DNA of 64,000 nucleotides from Urbifossiella sp046350095 (GCA_046350095.1 JAXMBA010000004.1:372001-436000); one strand, 5' to 3'. Shown: positions 17,482 to 26,235, counted from the first letter of the stretch. A program made the numbers and translations. The notes: a model not told the origin generated them from the letters alone.

Positions 17482-17838
17482 TTAGTCGAAAAACTCATCT
17501 TCGGGATTAAATGCTGGTAGCGCGACGACCACGGTTGTGACGCCCGTCTCGCTCACGAGTCGGTGCCTCGTCCCGGGCTCGATCCACAGCACAGTACCGG
17601 GTTCCAGGTCCACCCAGTCGCCGTTCAACTCCATCTTGCCCGTGCCCGACAGGATGTAGTACACCTCGGTGGTTTCGCGGTGGTAGTGCCGTACCGCGTC
17701 GCGGATCGACGTGACGTGGAGCGACAGCGGCGCGCCATCGGCAGCGGTCAGAACGCGGGTGCTGTCGCCACACGGGCAAGGTACGGTCGGGGCGTCGGCG
17801 GCGCGTCGAACGAGGTAGCCGCGGGTCGCGGTCGGCAT
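17482..17838 (-). CDS. Cupin-domain protein
   Basis: 118 residues, a single small cupin. The two cupin motifs are visible: HYHRETTEVYYILSGTGKM (metal ligands His-His-Glu) and GTVLWIEPGTRHRLV (third His), so a metal site is likely intact. Near the N-terminus is CPCGDSTRVL. Such single-cupin proteins act as small dioxygenases, isomerases or sugar-binding sensors; nothing nearby settles which. The start is the ATG of MPTATRG; a GTG at 17865 would add nine residues. Divergent from the lipoprotein gene at 17907. Confidence 0.82.
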   Translation of the reverse strand: MPTATRGYLVRRAADAPTVPCPCGDSTRVLTAADGAPLSLHVTSIRDAVRHYHRETTEVYYILSGTGKMELNGDWVDLEPGTVLWIEPGTRHRLVSETGVTTVVVALPAFNPEDEFFD

Positions 17839-17906
17839 CGCTGTGTTCCCGTGGACCTGATCCACTTCAGGCTAGCCGCCCGGCAGCCCCCCGACGAGGT
17901 GCGTGC

Positions 17907-18752
17907 GTGACCCGCCGTGTGAGCTCCATCGTCATTTTTTTTGCGGCCGGCTGTGGAACGCAACCGACGTTTCTGCTCCCCGACGCCGCTGTGCCGAGCC
18001 CGACGAGCTCCGAGCACCGATTCGATCGCTCAGGCTGCGGCACGATCACCGGCCGGGTGACGTGGGCGGGCGCGTTGCCGGAGACGCCGACATTCCTGTA
18101 CGGCGTCGCGGCCGACGGCGGGAACTTCGTGACGAAGACGTTGAGCGGTCCCTACCAGCCGCGGATCGATCCGAAGTCTCACGGCCTCTCAGGCGTCGTC
18201 GTTTCCTTGCGAGGGGTCGATCCAGCGGCGTCGCGGCCGTGGGACCATCCGCCGGTGCGGGTGGAGATCGCGGGCGGCTCCATCCGCGTGATTCAGGGCG
18301 GCGTCGGCCGCGTCGGGTTCGTGCGGCGGTTCGCCGAGGTGCCGTTCGCGTCGGGCGAGCCGGTGTACCACATCCTCCGCGGCCGCGGCGACGACTTCTT
18401 CAGCCTGGCACTGCCGGCCGCCGACTCGCCGCGGGTGAGGAAGTTCGAGCGACCAGGCCGGGTCGAGTTGTCGAGCGGTACCGGACTCTACTGGGCCCGG
18501 GCGGACCTGTTCGTTGCGGATCACCCGTACTGGGCTCTCACCGACGACGCGGGTCGGTTCTCGCTCCCGCAGGTGCCGGCGGGACGTGTCGAGGTCGTGG
18601 CGTGGCACCCCAACTGGCGTCCGGCCCGGCAAGACCGCGACCCGGAGACGGGGCTCGTCAGCCGGATGACCTACGCACCGCCGCTGGAGCGAACGACGCC
18701 CGTCGAGGTGACGGCCGGTATGACGTGCGACGTCGCGTTATCGTTTGAATAG
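17907..18752 (+). CDS. Lipoprotein with carboxypeptidase-regulatory-like domain
   Basis: 281 residues. Short signal with lipobox FFAAGC (Cys 16), so probably a membrane-anchored lipoprotein. GTITGRVTWAG begins a beta-sandwich that resembles the carboxypeptidase regulatory or methylamine-utilisation type domain, and a second such segment lies near the end (LTDDAGRFSLPQVPAGRVEVVAWHPN), the usual 'transthyretin-like' ending. Between them lies HILRGRGDDFFSLALP. The GTG at 17907 has a weak GAGG upstream. Function unknown, perhaps structural at the surface. hisA follows 70 bases downstream in the same direction, with no obvious link. Confidence 0.7.
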   Translation: MTRRVSSIVIFFAAGCGTQPTFLLPDAAVPSPTSSEHRFDRSGCGTITGRVTWAGALPETPTFLYGVAADGGNFVTKTLSGPYQPRIDPKSHGLSGVVVSLRGVDPAASRPWDHPPVRVEIAGGSIRVIQGGVGRVGFVRRFAEVPFASGEPVYHILRGRGDDFFSLALPAADSPRVRKFERPGRVELSSGTGLYWARADLFVADHPYWALTDDAGRFSLPQVPAGRVEVVAWHPNWRPARQDRDPETGLVSRMTYAPPLERTTPVEVTAGMTCDVALSFE

Positions 18753-18822
18753 CGCCGAGCCCCTTGCTTCCGCCGCGTGGCCGCCTGAGAATAGCGGCGG
18801 CTTCTCCCCGCGGACGGATTCG

Positions 18823-19566
18823 ATGTTCCTCTACCCCGCGATCGACCTCCTGGGCGGCCGCTGCGTCCGCCTCCGGCAGGGCGACTACTCGCGGGAAACC
18901 GTCTTCTCCGACGACCCCTCCGCCGTCGCCCGCCAGTGGGTGAGCCAGGGCGCCGACCGCCTCCACGTCGTCGATCTCGACGGCGCGAAGGCCGGCAAGC
19001 CCGTCAACGGCGAGGTTATCCGTCGCATCGTGGAGGTAGCCGGCGTACCCGTTCAGCTCGGCGGCGGCATCCGTACCGACGCCGACCTCGACGCCGTCTT
19101 CTCGTGGGGCATCCGCTGGGCCGTGCTCGGCTCGAAGGCTCTCAAAGACCCCGCCTGGCTTCTCGCCGCCGCCCACAAGCACCCCGGCCGCATCGTCCTC
19201 GGGCTGGACGCGAAGGACGGCTACGTCGCCACCGAGGGGTGGCTCGACGTGTCGCGCGTGAAAGCCGTGGACCTCGCCCGCCGGGTGCAGGACGCCCCCC
19301 TGGCCGCGGTCGTGGCCACCGACATCGCCACGGACGGCATGATGGCCGGCCCCAACTTCGCCGCGCTGGCGGAGTTGACGGCGGCGATTTCCCTCCCCGT
19401 CATCGCCAGCGGGGGGGTCAGTTCGGCCGACGACGTGGTGCGGCTGGCCCGGGCCGGGCTGCCGGGCGCGATCATCGGCCGGGCGCTGTACGAAGGCGCG
19501 ATCGATCTCGGGTCTGTTTTGCAACTGGTCCGCGCGACCGCCGTGCCCGACAGGCGACTCCTCTGA
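18823..19566 (+). CDS. hisA: HisA, phosphoribosylformimino-AICAR phosphate isomerase
   Basis: 247 residues, full length. It catalyses the Amadori isomerisation of ProFAR to PRFAR, fourth step of histidine synthesis, on a (beta/alpha)8 barrel. The first catalytic Asp is in PAIDLLGG (D8), the second in ATDIATDGM. Both phosphate-binding halves are visible (VQLGGGIR and IASGGVSS). ATG 18823 gives the typical MFLYPAIDL start. No other his gene is in the window, so the pathway is scattered, as is usual in planctomycetes. Together with the GRALYEG ending, the assignment is secure. Confidence 0.97.
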   Translation: MFLYPAIDLLGGRCVRLRQGDYSRETVFSDDPSAVARQWVSQGADRLHVVDLDGAKAGKPVNGEVIRRIVEVAGVPVQLGGGIRTDADLDAVFSWGIRWAVLGSKALKDPAWLLAAAHKHPGRIVLGLDAKDGYVATEGWLDVSRVKAVDLARRVQDAPLAAVVATDIATDGMMAGPNFAALAELTAAISLPVIASGGVSSADDVVRLARAGLPGAIIGRALYEGAIDLGSVLQLVRATAVPDRRLL

Positions 19567-19673
19567 CGCGCCACCCCGCGGGGGCTCCCCCGCGAGGCGC
19601 GCACGCCGCCGAGCCACCTCTCCCCGGGTACTCCGACCCGCCGGGCCGCCCTTCCCTTCCGTGGAGGCCCATC

Positions 19674-21821
19674 ATGGCCGTCAAGCACCTGGTCGAGAAC
19701 GTCCGCGACATTGCCCTCGTCGGGCATCGGGCCGCGGGCAAGTCCACCCTCGCCGACGCCCTCCTGTTCGACGCCCACGCCGTCGACCGCCTCGGGAGCG
19801 TGGACGACGGCACCTCGGTCGCCGACGCCGACGACGAGGAGCACAAACACCACTTCAGCATCGACACCCACGTCCTCCACGCCGACCACGCCGGCAAGCA
19901 CCTGAACATCCTGGACGCCCCGGGGTCGCCCGACTTCATCGGCGCCGCCCTCGAGGCCCTCGCCGCGGTCGAGACGGCGGTGGTGGTCGTGTCCGCGGTC
20001 AACGGCATCGAGCCGGCCACGCGGAAGATGTTCCAGGAGGCCACGAACCTCGGCCTGTCGCGGGCCATCGTCGTGAACAAGCTCGACGCCGAGGGCGTGG
20101 ACCTGGCGACGGTCGTCGGCCAGATCCAGGAGGCGTTCGGCAAGAACTGCGTGCTGTTCAACGTGCCCGACCGCACCGGCCCCGGGTTGCGCGAGGTGTA
20201 CTGCCTCCTCGACCCCAAGACGTACATCCCGCCCGGCTGTCCGGTCGACGTGGGCGAGGCCCGCAGCAGACTCATCGAGGCGGTGGTCGAGAGCGACGAG
20301 GCGCTGCTGGAAAAGTATCTGACCGAGGGCACGGTGACGGTCGCCGAGTTGGAGGCGGACATCACGCGGGCGCTCGACGCCGGCACGCTCATCCCGATCT
20401 TCTGCACCGCGGCGAAGAAGGACAAGGGCGTCCGCGAGCTGCTCGACGCCCTCAGCCGCTACGGCCTGTCGCCGAGCTTCGCCCGCAAGCGGCTCGACGG
20501 CCTCATGGTGGGGGCGAACGGTTCGACGCACCAGCTACAACCGACGGAGCAGGAAGAGTTCGTCGCGCAGGTGTTCAAGGTGGTGAACGATAAGTTCGTC
20601 GGGCACCTCAGCTTCGTCCGCGTCATCGCCGGCACGCTTCACCACAACCACAACGTCGTCAACCTCCGCAACGGCGCGACGATCCGCGTCGGCCACCTGC
20701 TGGAGGTCCAGGGCAAGACGACGAGCCAGGTGCAGGACGCCGGCCCCGGCGACATCGTCGCCATCGCCAAGGTCGAAGGCCTGGAGATCGGCGACACGAT
20801 CGCCCACACGGCGCACGCCCCGAAGCTGCCGCTGCCGCACTTCCCGACGCCCATGTTCGGCCTCGCCGTCGAGCCGAAGAACCGCGGCGACGAGCAGAAG
20901 ATTTCGGTCGGGCTGCACAAGATCGCGGAGGAAGACCCGACGGTGAAGGTGAGCCACGACCCGCAGACGCACGAGCTGGTCATCAGTGGCGTGAGCCAGC
21001 TCCACCTCGACATCATCCGCGAGCGGCTGAAGGCCCGGTTCAACGTGGAGGTGAACACGAAGGAGCCGAAGATCCCGTACCGCGAGACGATCCACGGCGA
21101 GGGGGCGGGCGACCACAAGCACAAGAAGCAGACCGGCGGCCGCGGCCAGTTCGCCGAGGTCCACATCCGCATCTACCCGCTGTCGCGGGACATCAAGACG
21201 CAGCAGGACTGCGAGGAGCAGTTCGCCAACAAGAGCCGGTTCGAGAAGCTGCGGCACGTCCACTACGACCCGAGCTGCAACTTCGCGTTCCTCGACCACA
21301 TCGTCGGCGGCACGATCCCCAACAACTTCCTGCCGGCGATCGAGAAGGGGTGCAAGGAGATGCTCGAGCGCGGCGTGCTGGCCGGTTACCGCATCCAGGA
21401 CGTGGCCGTGGAGGTCCACTTCGGCAAGTACCACGACGTGGACTCGTCGGAAGCCGCCTTCAAGACGGCGACGCGGCACGCCTTCCGCAAGGCGTTCCTG
21501 GCCTCCCGGCCGGCGCTGCTGGAGCCGATCGTGAAGCTGGAGATCACGGTGCCCGGGAAGTACGTCGGCGCCGTGCTGGGCGACCTACCGACGAAGCGGG
21601 CGCACGTGGAGAACCAGGACAGCCTGCCGGGCGACATGACCGTGATCTACGCCCGCGCCCCGCTGTCGGAAGTGACGCGGTACGCCGCCCAGCTCAGCGG
21701 CATGACTCAGGGCCAGGGTTCGTACGCGATGGAGCTGAGCCACTACGACATCGTGCCGGCGGCGGTCCAGCAGGGGATCGTGAGCAAGGCAAAGGTGGCC
21801 CACGACGACGACGACGAGTAA
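19674..21821 (+). CDS. Elongation factor G-like GTPase (paralogue)
   Basis: 715 residues with the complete EF-G domain order (G, II, III, IV, V). The P-loop is GHRAAGKS (canonical GHIDAGKT), G3 is DAPGS rather than DTPGH, so the catalytic His is Ser, and G4 is NKLD. Switch I is short with a His-rich stretch (EHKHHFSIDT). Domain III keeps VSQLHLD, domain IV TGGRGQFAEV, and domain V LGDLPTKRAHV. This matches the 'EF-G-like' subfamily rather than housekeeping fusA, which normally sits beside rpsG. It may help recycling or stress translation. GGAGG lies just before the ATG 19674. Cys/His changes suggest altered GTP hydrolysis. A large inverted repeat follows the stop. Confidence 0.9.
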   Translation: MAVKHLVENVRDIALVGHRAAGKSTLADALLFDAHAVDRLGSVDDGTSVADADDEEHKHHFSIDTHVLHADHAGKHLNILDAPGSPDFIGAALEALAAVETAVVVVSAVNGIEPATRKMFQEATNLGLSRAIVVNKLDAEGVDLATVVGQIQEAFGKNCVLFNVPDRTGPGLREVYCLLDPKTYIPPGCPVDVGEARSRLIEAVVESDEALLEKYLTEGTVTVAELEADITRALDAGTLIPIFCTAAKKDKGVRELLDALSRYGLSPSFARKRLDGLMVGANGSTHQLQPTEQEEFVAQVFKVVNDKFVGHLSFVRVIAGTLHHNHNVVNLRNGATIRVGHLLEVQGKTTSQVQDAGPGDIVAIAKVEGLEIGDTIAHTAHAPKLPLPHFPTPMFGLAVEPKNRGDEQKISVGLHKIAEEDPTVKVSHDPQTHELVISGVSQLHLDIIRERLKARFNVEVNTKEPKIPYRETIHGEGAGDHKHKKQTGGRGQFAEVHIRIYPLSRDIKTQQDCEEQFANKSRFEKLRHVHYDPSCNFAFLDHIVGGTIPNNFLPAIEKGCKEMLERGVLAGYRIQDVAVEVHFGKYHDVDSSEAAFKTATRHAFRKAFLASRPALLEPIVKLEITVPGKYVGAVLGDLPTKRAHVENQDSLPGDMTVIYARAPLSEVTRYAAQLSGMTQGQGSYAMELSHYDIVPAAVQQGIVSKAKVAHDDDDE

Positions 21822-21826
21822 CGCCT

Positions 21827-21899
21827 CCGAGCCGGCGGCGTCAGCCGTCGGAGCCTGCGCGCAAGCTGAAGGCTCCGACGGCTGACGCCGCCGGCTCGG
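21827..21899. repeat. 29-bp perfect inverted repeat
   Basis: Arms at 21827-21855 and 21871-21899 are exact complements (outer end CCGAGCCGGCGGCG, inner end GTCGGAGCC) with a 15-base spacer (TGCGCGCAAGCTGAA). It begins 5 bases after the EF-G stop and lies 85 bases before the ExbB start. Too long for an ordinary terminator and lacking a T tract, it looks like a repeated palindromic (REP/MITE-like) element. I saw no second copy in the window. Confidence 0.9.
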
Positions 21900-21984
21900 G
21901 GAGTCGGTTGTTGTTTCCGCGAGCCGCGCTCCGATAATGAAGTGGAGCGCAATCCCCGTCACGTCCCCGCCCGGGTGAGCCCGC

Positions 21985-22713
21985 ATGAAAGCGGTTACCG
22001 ACTTCTTCATCGGCGAGTGGTACTTCGCCGCCCCGCTGGTCATCATGTCGCTGATCGGCGCCGGCCTCGTGATCTGGCGGCTCCTCCTCAACAACACCGC
22101 CCGCACCGACCTCGACGACTTCCTCCCCGACTTCCAGGAGACGCTCCGCAAGCGCGGCATCGCCGGCGCCACCGAGATGTGCCGCGAGGAGAAGGGGCTG
22201 ATTCCGAGCCGCCTGTTCGTCGCCGGCCTCGAAGCCTCCGACCAGGGCGCGGCGGCGATGCGGCGCAGCATGGCCGCCGAGACCGAGTTGGAGATCGTGC
22301 CGCGGCTGAACGCCCTCCTGCCGACGATCCTGGCGTTCGCCAAGATCGCCACGATGGTGGGGCTGCTGTTCACCGTCATCTCGATGATCAACACGTTCAA
22401 CGCCATCGGCGAGGCGGCGAACAAGGGCGGGGCCAAAGACATCGGCGGGCACTCGTCGAAGATCGGCCTGGCGCTGTTCGCCACGGCGCTGGGGCTGTTC
22501 ACCGCCATCCCGCTGGTGTTCAGCCACGTGCTGTTCAAGGCGTGGATCGCCAACTTCGAGACGAAGACGAAGCAGGCCGGGTCGAAGCTCATCGCGCTGG
22601 TCACCAACTACAAGAAGGACCCGAACCTCCTCGCCCCGCCGAAGAAGCGGGAGGACGAGGAAGAAGCCGAGCGGCCGGCCCGCGCCCCGGCCCGGGGGGC
22701 GAGCCGTGGCTAG
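21985..22713 (+). CDS. MotA/TolQ/ExbB proton-channel family protein
   Basis: 242 residues with three transmembrane helices at about 10-34, 113-137 and 157-181, and a cytoplasmic loop between the first and second. The family segment at the second/third helices is seen (LLPTILAFAKIATMVGLLFTVISMI and GLALFATALGLFTAIPL). This is the ion-conducting subunit of a proton-driven motor that pairs with ExbD/TolR. The C-terminus is a charged tail (KKREDEEEAERPARA). It starts an operon: the next gene overlaps by 8 bases. Confidence 0.93.
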   Translation: MKAVTDFFIGEWYFAAPLVIMSLIGAGLVIWRLLLNNTARTDLDDFLPDFQETLRKRGIAGATEMCREEKGLIPSRLFVAGLEASDQGAAAMRRSMAAETELEIVPRLNALLPTILAFAKIATMVGLLFTVISMINTFNAIGEAANKGGAKDIGGHSSKIGLALFATALGLFTAIPLVFSHVLFKAWIANFETKTKQAGSKLIALVTNYKKDPNLLAPPKKREDEEEAERPARAPARGASRG

Positions 22714-23437
22714 CGCCCCGAAGGCCCTCGACGTGTGGTACGTGACGGCGAACACCGTCTACCGCGGGGTGCCGTACCAGGTCGTCGCCGACTGGGTCCG
22801 CGACGGCCGGCTCGGTGCCGCCGACCAGTTGCGCCCCGCCGGCAGCGGCGACCGCGACTGGCGCACCGTCGGCACGTGGGAGCTGTTCGCCGACTACCTG
22901 CCGGGTTCGGGTACGGCCCCGGGCGCGGAGGGCGGCGAAGTCGAGCTGCCGGAGCCCGTCGAGCCGGAGAGCCACGGCCGGAAAATCCGCGAGGCCGAGG
23001 ACGACGAGGTGGACATGATCCCCCTCATCGACATCAGCATGGTGCTGCTCGTGTTCTTCGTGATCGTCTCGGCCACGGGCGCCCTGTCGCCGGTGGACGT
23101 GCCGGACATGAAGCACGCGGGCACACTCACGAACGACCCCAACGCCATCACGATCAACATCCAGAAGGCGTCGGCGGAGGACGTGTACTACGCGCTGCGG
23201 GTCGGAAAGATGGCTCCGCGGCCCGAGTACGCCCGTCTCGGCAGCCCCGAGGACGCGCTGAAGGCCCTCGACGCCCTGCTCGGCGAGGCGACGCAGCCGC
23301 CGCACGTGCAGGTGGCGTGCGAGAAGGCGCTGCCGAGCAAGCGCGTCGTCGAGATGCAGTTGGAGCTCAAGAAGCGGTTCGACAAGCGGCTCATCCAGTC
23401 CTTCGACGCGACCGTGAACGAGGCACCCCCCGGATGA
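22706..23437 (+). CDS. ExbD/TolR-type protein with N-terminal GYF_2-like domain
   Basis: 243 residues. The ExbD core is seen around the single membrane helix: the conserved Asp lies in VDMIPLIDISMVLLVFFVIV and is the proton-carrying residue. A periplasmic domain follows (NAITINIQKASAEDVYYAL). Before the helix lies a cytoplasmic domain of about 60 residues resembling GYF_2 (starts WYV, ends DWRTVG.WELF), not usual in ExbD. The GTG at 22706 overlaps the end of the ExbB gene. The stop overlaps the following start (ATGA), so translation is coupled. Confidence 0.88.
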   Translation: MASAPKALDVWYVTANTVYRGVPYQVVADWVRDGRLGAADQLRPAGSGDRDWRTVGTWELFADYLPGSGTAPGAEGGEVELPEPVEPESHGRKIREAEDDEVDMIPLIDISMVLLVFFVIVSATGALSPVDVPDMKHAGTLTNDPNAITINIQKASAEDVYYALRVGKMAPRPEYARLGSPEDALKALDALLGEATQPPHVQVACEKALPSKRVVEMQLELKKRFDKRLIQSFDATVNEAPPG

Positions 23438-24066
23438 GTACGTGGCACGTCCGGAAGGAAGGGTCGCCGTCGTCGACCGCGGCCGCGGTGCCGTCGGCCC
23501 AGGAGGTCGCCGCCGGGTTGGCCGACGGCGTGTGGCTGCCGACCGACGAGGTCCGCGGGCCGGGCGAAACCGCGTGGACGCAGCTGGAGCTGCACCCCGT
23601 CTTCGCCGAGGCCGCGGCCGAGCAGGAGGACCACGGCCACGCCGAGGCCGACGAGACGCACCTCGACATGAACCCGCTCATCGACGTGTGCCTCGTGCTG
23701 CTCATCTTCTTCATCCTGACCATCAGCTACGAGTCGCTTGAGCGCTCCATCTCCATCCCGGAGACGGCCCCGGAAGACAAGGGCGCCGCGGTGCCGAAGC
23801 TGAACCTGAAGGACATCCGCGACAAGGTGTTCATAGTGTCCGCGGCGATGGAGGGCGAGAAGGTCGCGGTGAAGCTGGAGAAGGAGGCGGTGCCGATCGA
23901 CCAGCTTCCGGGCCGCATGAAAGAAGTGATGAACAAGACCGGCCGCAGCGAGATGCTGTTCGACCTCGACACCGACGTGCCGTGGGGCGTCCAGACGACG
24001 ATCCTCGACGCGGCCAAGGGGAACGGCGTTCACAACGTGCTACTGCGGCCTCGACCGGTGCGATAG
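23434..24066 (+). CDS. Second ExbD/TolR-type protein with GYF_2-like domain
   Basis: 210 residues. Same layout as its neighbour: an N-terminal GYF_2-like domain (STWHVRKEG ... AWTQLELHPVF), then LDMNPLIDVCLVLLIFFILT with the functional Asp, and a periplasmic part ending KGNGVHNVLLRPRP. Two ExbD subunits encoded with one ExbB suggest a hetero-oligomeric stator around the ExbB pentamer. The ATG at 23434 overlaps the previous stop. What the motor drives is not shown; the convergent one-helix membrane protein at 24138-25148 is the best candidate. Confidence 0.87.
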   Translation: MSTWHVRKEGSPSSTAAAVPSAQEVAAGLADGVWLPTDEVRGPGETAWTQLELHPVFAEAAAEQEDHGHAEADETHLDMNPLIDVCLVLLIFFILTISYESLERSISIPETAPEDKGAAVPKLNLKDIRDKVFIVSAAMEGEKVAVKLEKEAVPIDQLPGRMKEVMNKTGRSEMLFDLDTDVPWGVQTTILDAAKGNGVHNVLLRPRPVR

Positions 24067-24128
24067 GAGACAGGAGGCAGGAGAGAACAAGAAGCCGAAG
24101 CTTTTCTGTCTCCTGTTTCCGGTCTCCT
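24065..24128. terminator. Imperfect inverted repeat between convergent genes
   Basis: AGGAGACAGGAGGCAGGAGA (24065-24084) pairs with TCTCCTGTTTCCGGTCTCCT (24109-24128) at 17 of 20 positions, around a TTTT-containing loop. It lies exactly between the tail-to-tail genes, so it probably serves both as terminator. Confidence 0.6.
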
Positions 24129-24137
24129 GTCCCCCGG

Positions 24138-25148
24138 CTACCGCTTCGGCGTCTGGTCCACCACCACCAGGTCGTAGTTGCCGCCGCGGACGATCACCTT
24201 GAAGATCGTCTCCTCGATGTCCTCCGCCCGGCGGTTGCGGTAGGCCAACTCCTTCCGCGACAGGTCGTCCTCCAGCCCGCGGGGGAAGAACGCCCAGAAC
24301 GACTGCGCCGGCTGCGTCACCCGCAGCGCCGCGCACACGCCGGCCACCGACCCCGGCCGCGTGTCGCTGAACTTGATCTGCCCGGACAGCGACTTCAGGT
24401 CGTCGTCGGTCGCCATCCGCGGGCTCGGGTTGCGCAGGTCGCTGAAGTACAGGCACTGCTTGTTCTCCGGCGGCAGCGGCACCAGGATCGTCGCCCCCAT
24501 CGCCGCCAGTTGGTTCACGTAGTCGTGCCCGTCGCTGGTCTGGAAGCGGAGCACCCAGCGAAGGGAGCGGGCGCGGGTCGAGTCGGCACCGGAGCCGCCC
24601 GGTCCTTTGCCGGCCTCGCCGGTGTTCCCCTTCCCGTCGCCGGGCCCGTCGCCCTTGCGGCTCCCGAGAATCTTCTTCAGCAACTCCTCGTCCGACTTGG
24701 CGAACGCGGCGCGGTTCGCGGCCGCGACCGGCAGCGTCCCCGCGTCGTCGAGCAGGACGCGCTTCATCGCCACTTCGGCCTGTGCCAGCTGCTCGGGTGT
24801 CGGCAGTTCGTTCTTCTGGGCCTTGAACTGGTTCTCGCCTTCCTTGATGTCGTCGGTCGTGCCGCCGGACCCCTTCGAGCCTAGGCCGATGTCGTCGTCG
24901 CCGCCAAGGTCCACGAGGGACACGGGGACGGCGGAGCGGTCGGGGCCGCCGCCCATCACCTTCACGAACAGGAAGATGACGAACGCCGCGACGGCGACGT
25001 GCAGCAGCACCGCGGCGACGGCGGAGAGCGGGAATTCAAGGCGCCGGTTGTAGCGCTCCCAGAACTCCTCCTCCGGCGGCCCGCGGAACTCGCGGTCGGG
25101 CTCGATCGGCGGGCGGCGGTCCGGCTTCGCGGCGGGGGTGGGGGGCAT
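24138..25148 (-). CDS. Single-helix membrane protein, TonB/TolA-like placement
   Basis: 336 residues, family not recognised. A short Pro-rich cytoplasmic head, one transmembrane helix at about residues 40-64 (LSAVAAVLLHVAVAAFVIFL), then a long Gly/Lys/Asp-rich linker (about 100-200, with GDGPGDGKGNTGEAGKG) and a C-terminal globular domain (about 205-336). Layout is that of a TonB/TolA-type energy transducer: helix, extended spacer, small domain. It lies next to the ExbB-ExbD-ExbD operon but on the opposite strand. The ATG at 25148 has a GGAGG about 9 bases upstream. No Pro-Glu/Pro-Lys repeat, so plain TonB is unlikely. Confidence 0.65.
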   Translation of the reverse strand: MPPTPAAKPDRRPPIEPDREFRGPPEEEFWERYNRRLEFPLSAVAAVLLHVAVAAFVIFLFVKVMGGGPDRSAVPVSLVDLGGDDDIGLGSKGSGGTTDDIKEGENQFKAQKNELPTPEQLAQAEVAMKRVLLDDAGTLPVAAANRAAFAKSDEELLKKILGSRKGDGPGDGKGNTGEAGKGPGGSGADSTRARSLRWVLRFQTSDGHDYVNQLAAMGATILVPLPPENKQCLYFSDLRNPSPRMATDDDLKSLSGQIKFSDTRPGSVAGVCAALRVTQPAQSFWAFFPRGLEDDLSRKELAYRNRRAEDIEETIFKVIVRGGNYDLVVVDQTPKR

Positions 25149-25215
25149 GGCGGAACCTCCGGCCGGAGTGGGGTCACCTATCAGCCTACACGCCGGGCCG
25201 GCCGATGCAAACGCG

Positions 25216-25243
25216 AACGCCCGGGGAACGTGCCCCGGGCGTT
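25216..25243. terminator. Hairpin after the DUF1559 gene
   Basis: Perfect 11-bp stem AACGCCCGGGG (25216-25226) with complement (25233-25243) and a 6-base loop, about 20 bases past the DUF1559 stop on the minus strand. No T tract. Confidence 0.55.
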
Positions 25244-25263
25244 GCGGCGAACGGTTCAAGTTG

Positions 25264-26235
25264 TCAGTCCGCGTTCGCCGTCTCGCCGCCGTTGCGGCTG
25301 ACCAGCGCGGCCACCGTGGCGATCGGCGTGCTGGCCTTCAAGAACCGCACGCTCCCGTCGCCGAGAAGGGCGTTCACCCCGCCGGTGTGGAAGCTGTAAA
25401 TCTGTCCGGTGCCGTCCGTGTTGTAGAACGGGTCGGGGTAGCCACTCAGCGGGATGCCGTTCGTCACGTTGATCGCCGCCGTGCCCGGGGCAGTGGTGCC
25501 GCTGGCGTCCGAGCCGCGGAGGATATTCAACTCGCTCGCGGGCCGGCACCAGCCGCCGCCGTTCACCCGCGTGCCGACGTTCGCCTTCACCGCCAGCTTG
25601 CCGTTCCGGTAGACGTCCGGGCGGCCGGCCGACTCCGTCAGCTGGAGCGTGTTCGAGAGGCCGTCCGTGAACGAGCCGAACGTCAGCTTGATCGTCTTCG
25701 AGATGGCGCCGTTGTCGGCCCGCGCCGTCGTCGCGCTCAGCCCGGCGACGGTCACGAGTTCCGGCGACACGCCGTAGAAGCCGGCGTAGTCACCGTTGGC
25801 CACGATCGGCGTCCACTGCGGTGACGTGTCCGGGGCGCCGTCAACGACCTGCCCGTTCGGGGCCGACGGGCACTCGACGACGTTGAGTTTGACGCCGAAC
25901 ACCGCCGGCTGAAGGTGCCAGTTCTGGGCGAGGTTGACCTGCTGGAACAGCGGCCCCTGCTCGAGGTACGGCAGAGTGTAGGTCACCCACCGGACGCGGA
26001 CGGTGCTGACCGCGTCCGGCCGGATGTTCGCCGGCAGGCCGCCGTTGGCGTCATGGTAGGCGTGCAGCCCGAGGCCGAGCTGCTTCAGGTTGTTCTGGCA
26101 CTTGGCGCGGGCGGCGGCCTCGCGCACCTTCTGCACGGCCGGCAGGAGCAGGCCGATGAGGATTGCGATGATGGCGATGACGACCAGCAGCTCGATCAAC
26201 GTGAACCCGCGGCGGGTCCGGGCAAGGCGGGGCAT
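25264..26235 (-). CDS. DUF1559 type II pseudopilin-like protein
   Basis: 323 residues. The N-terminus is a class III (type IV pilin-like) signal: MPRLARTRRG|FTLIELLVVIAI, to be cut after Gly10, with Glu at position +5 of the mature protein. After the hydrophobic helix comes the DUF1559 region, with the typical ending DGTGQIYSFHTGGVNALLGDG, and two Cys (CQNNL and ECPSAP). Large families of such proteins occur in planctomycetes and are thought to build extracellular fibres or secretion pseudopili. The upstream lipoprotein gene (28-base spacer, same strand) is its usual partner. Confidence 0.93.
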   Translation of the reverse strand: MPRLARTRRGFTLIELLVVIAIIAILIGLLLPAVQKVREAAARAKCQNNLKQLGLGLHAYHDANGGLPANIRPDAVSTVRVRWVTYTLPYLEQGPLFQQVNLAQNWHLQPAVFGVKLNVVECPSAPNGQVVDGAPDTSPQWTPIVANGDYAGFYGVSPELVTVAGLSATTARADNGAISKTIKLTFGSFTDGLSNTLQLTESAGRPDVYRNGKLAVKANVGTRVNGGGWCRPASELNILRGSDASGTTAPGTAAINVTNGIPLSGYPDPFYNTDGTGQIYSFHTGGVNALLGDGSVRFLKASTPIATVAALVSRNGGETANAD

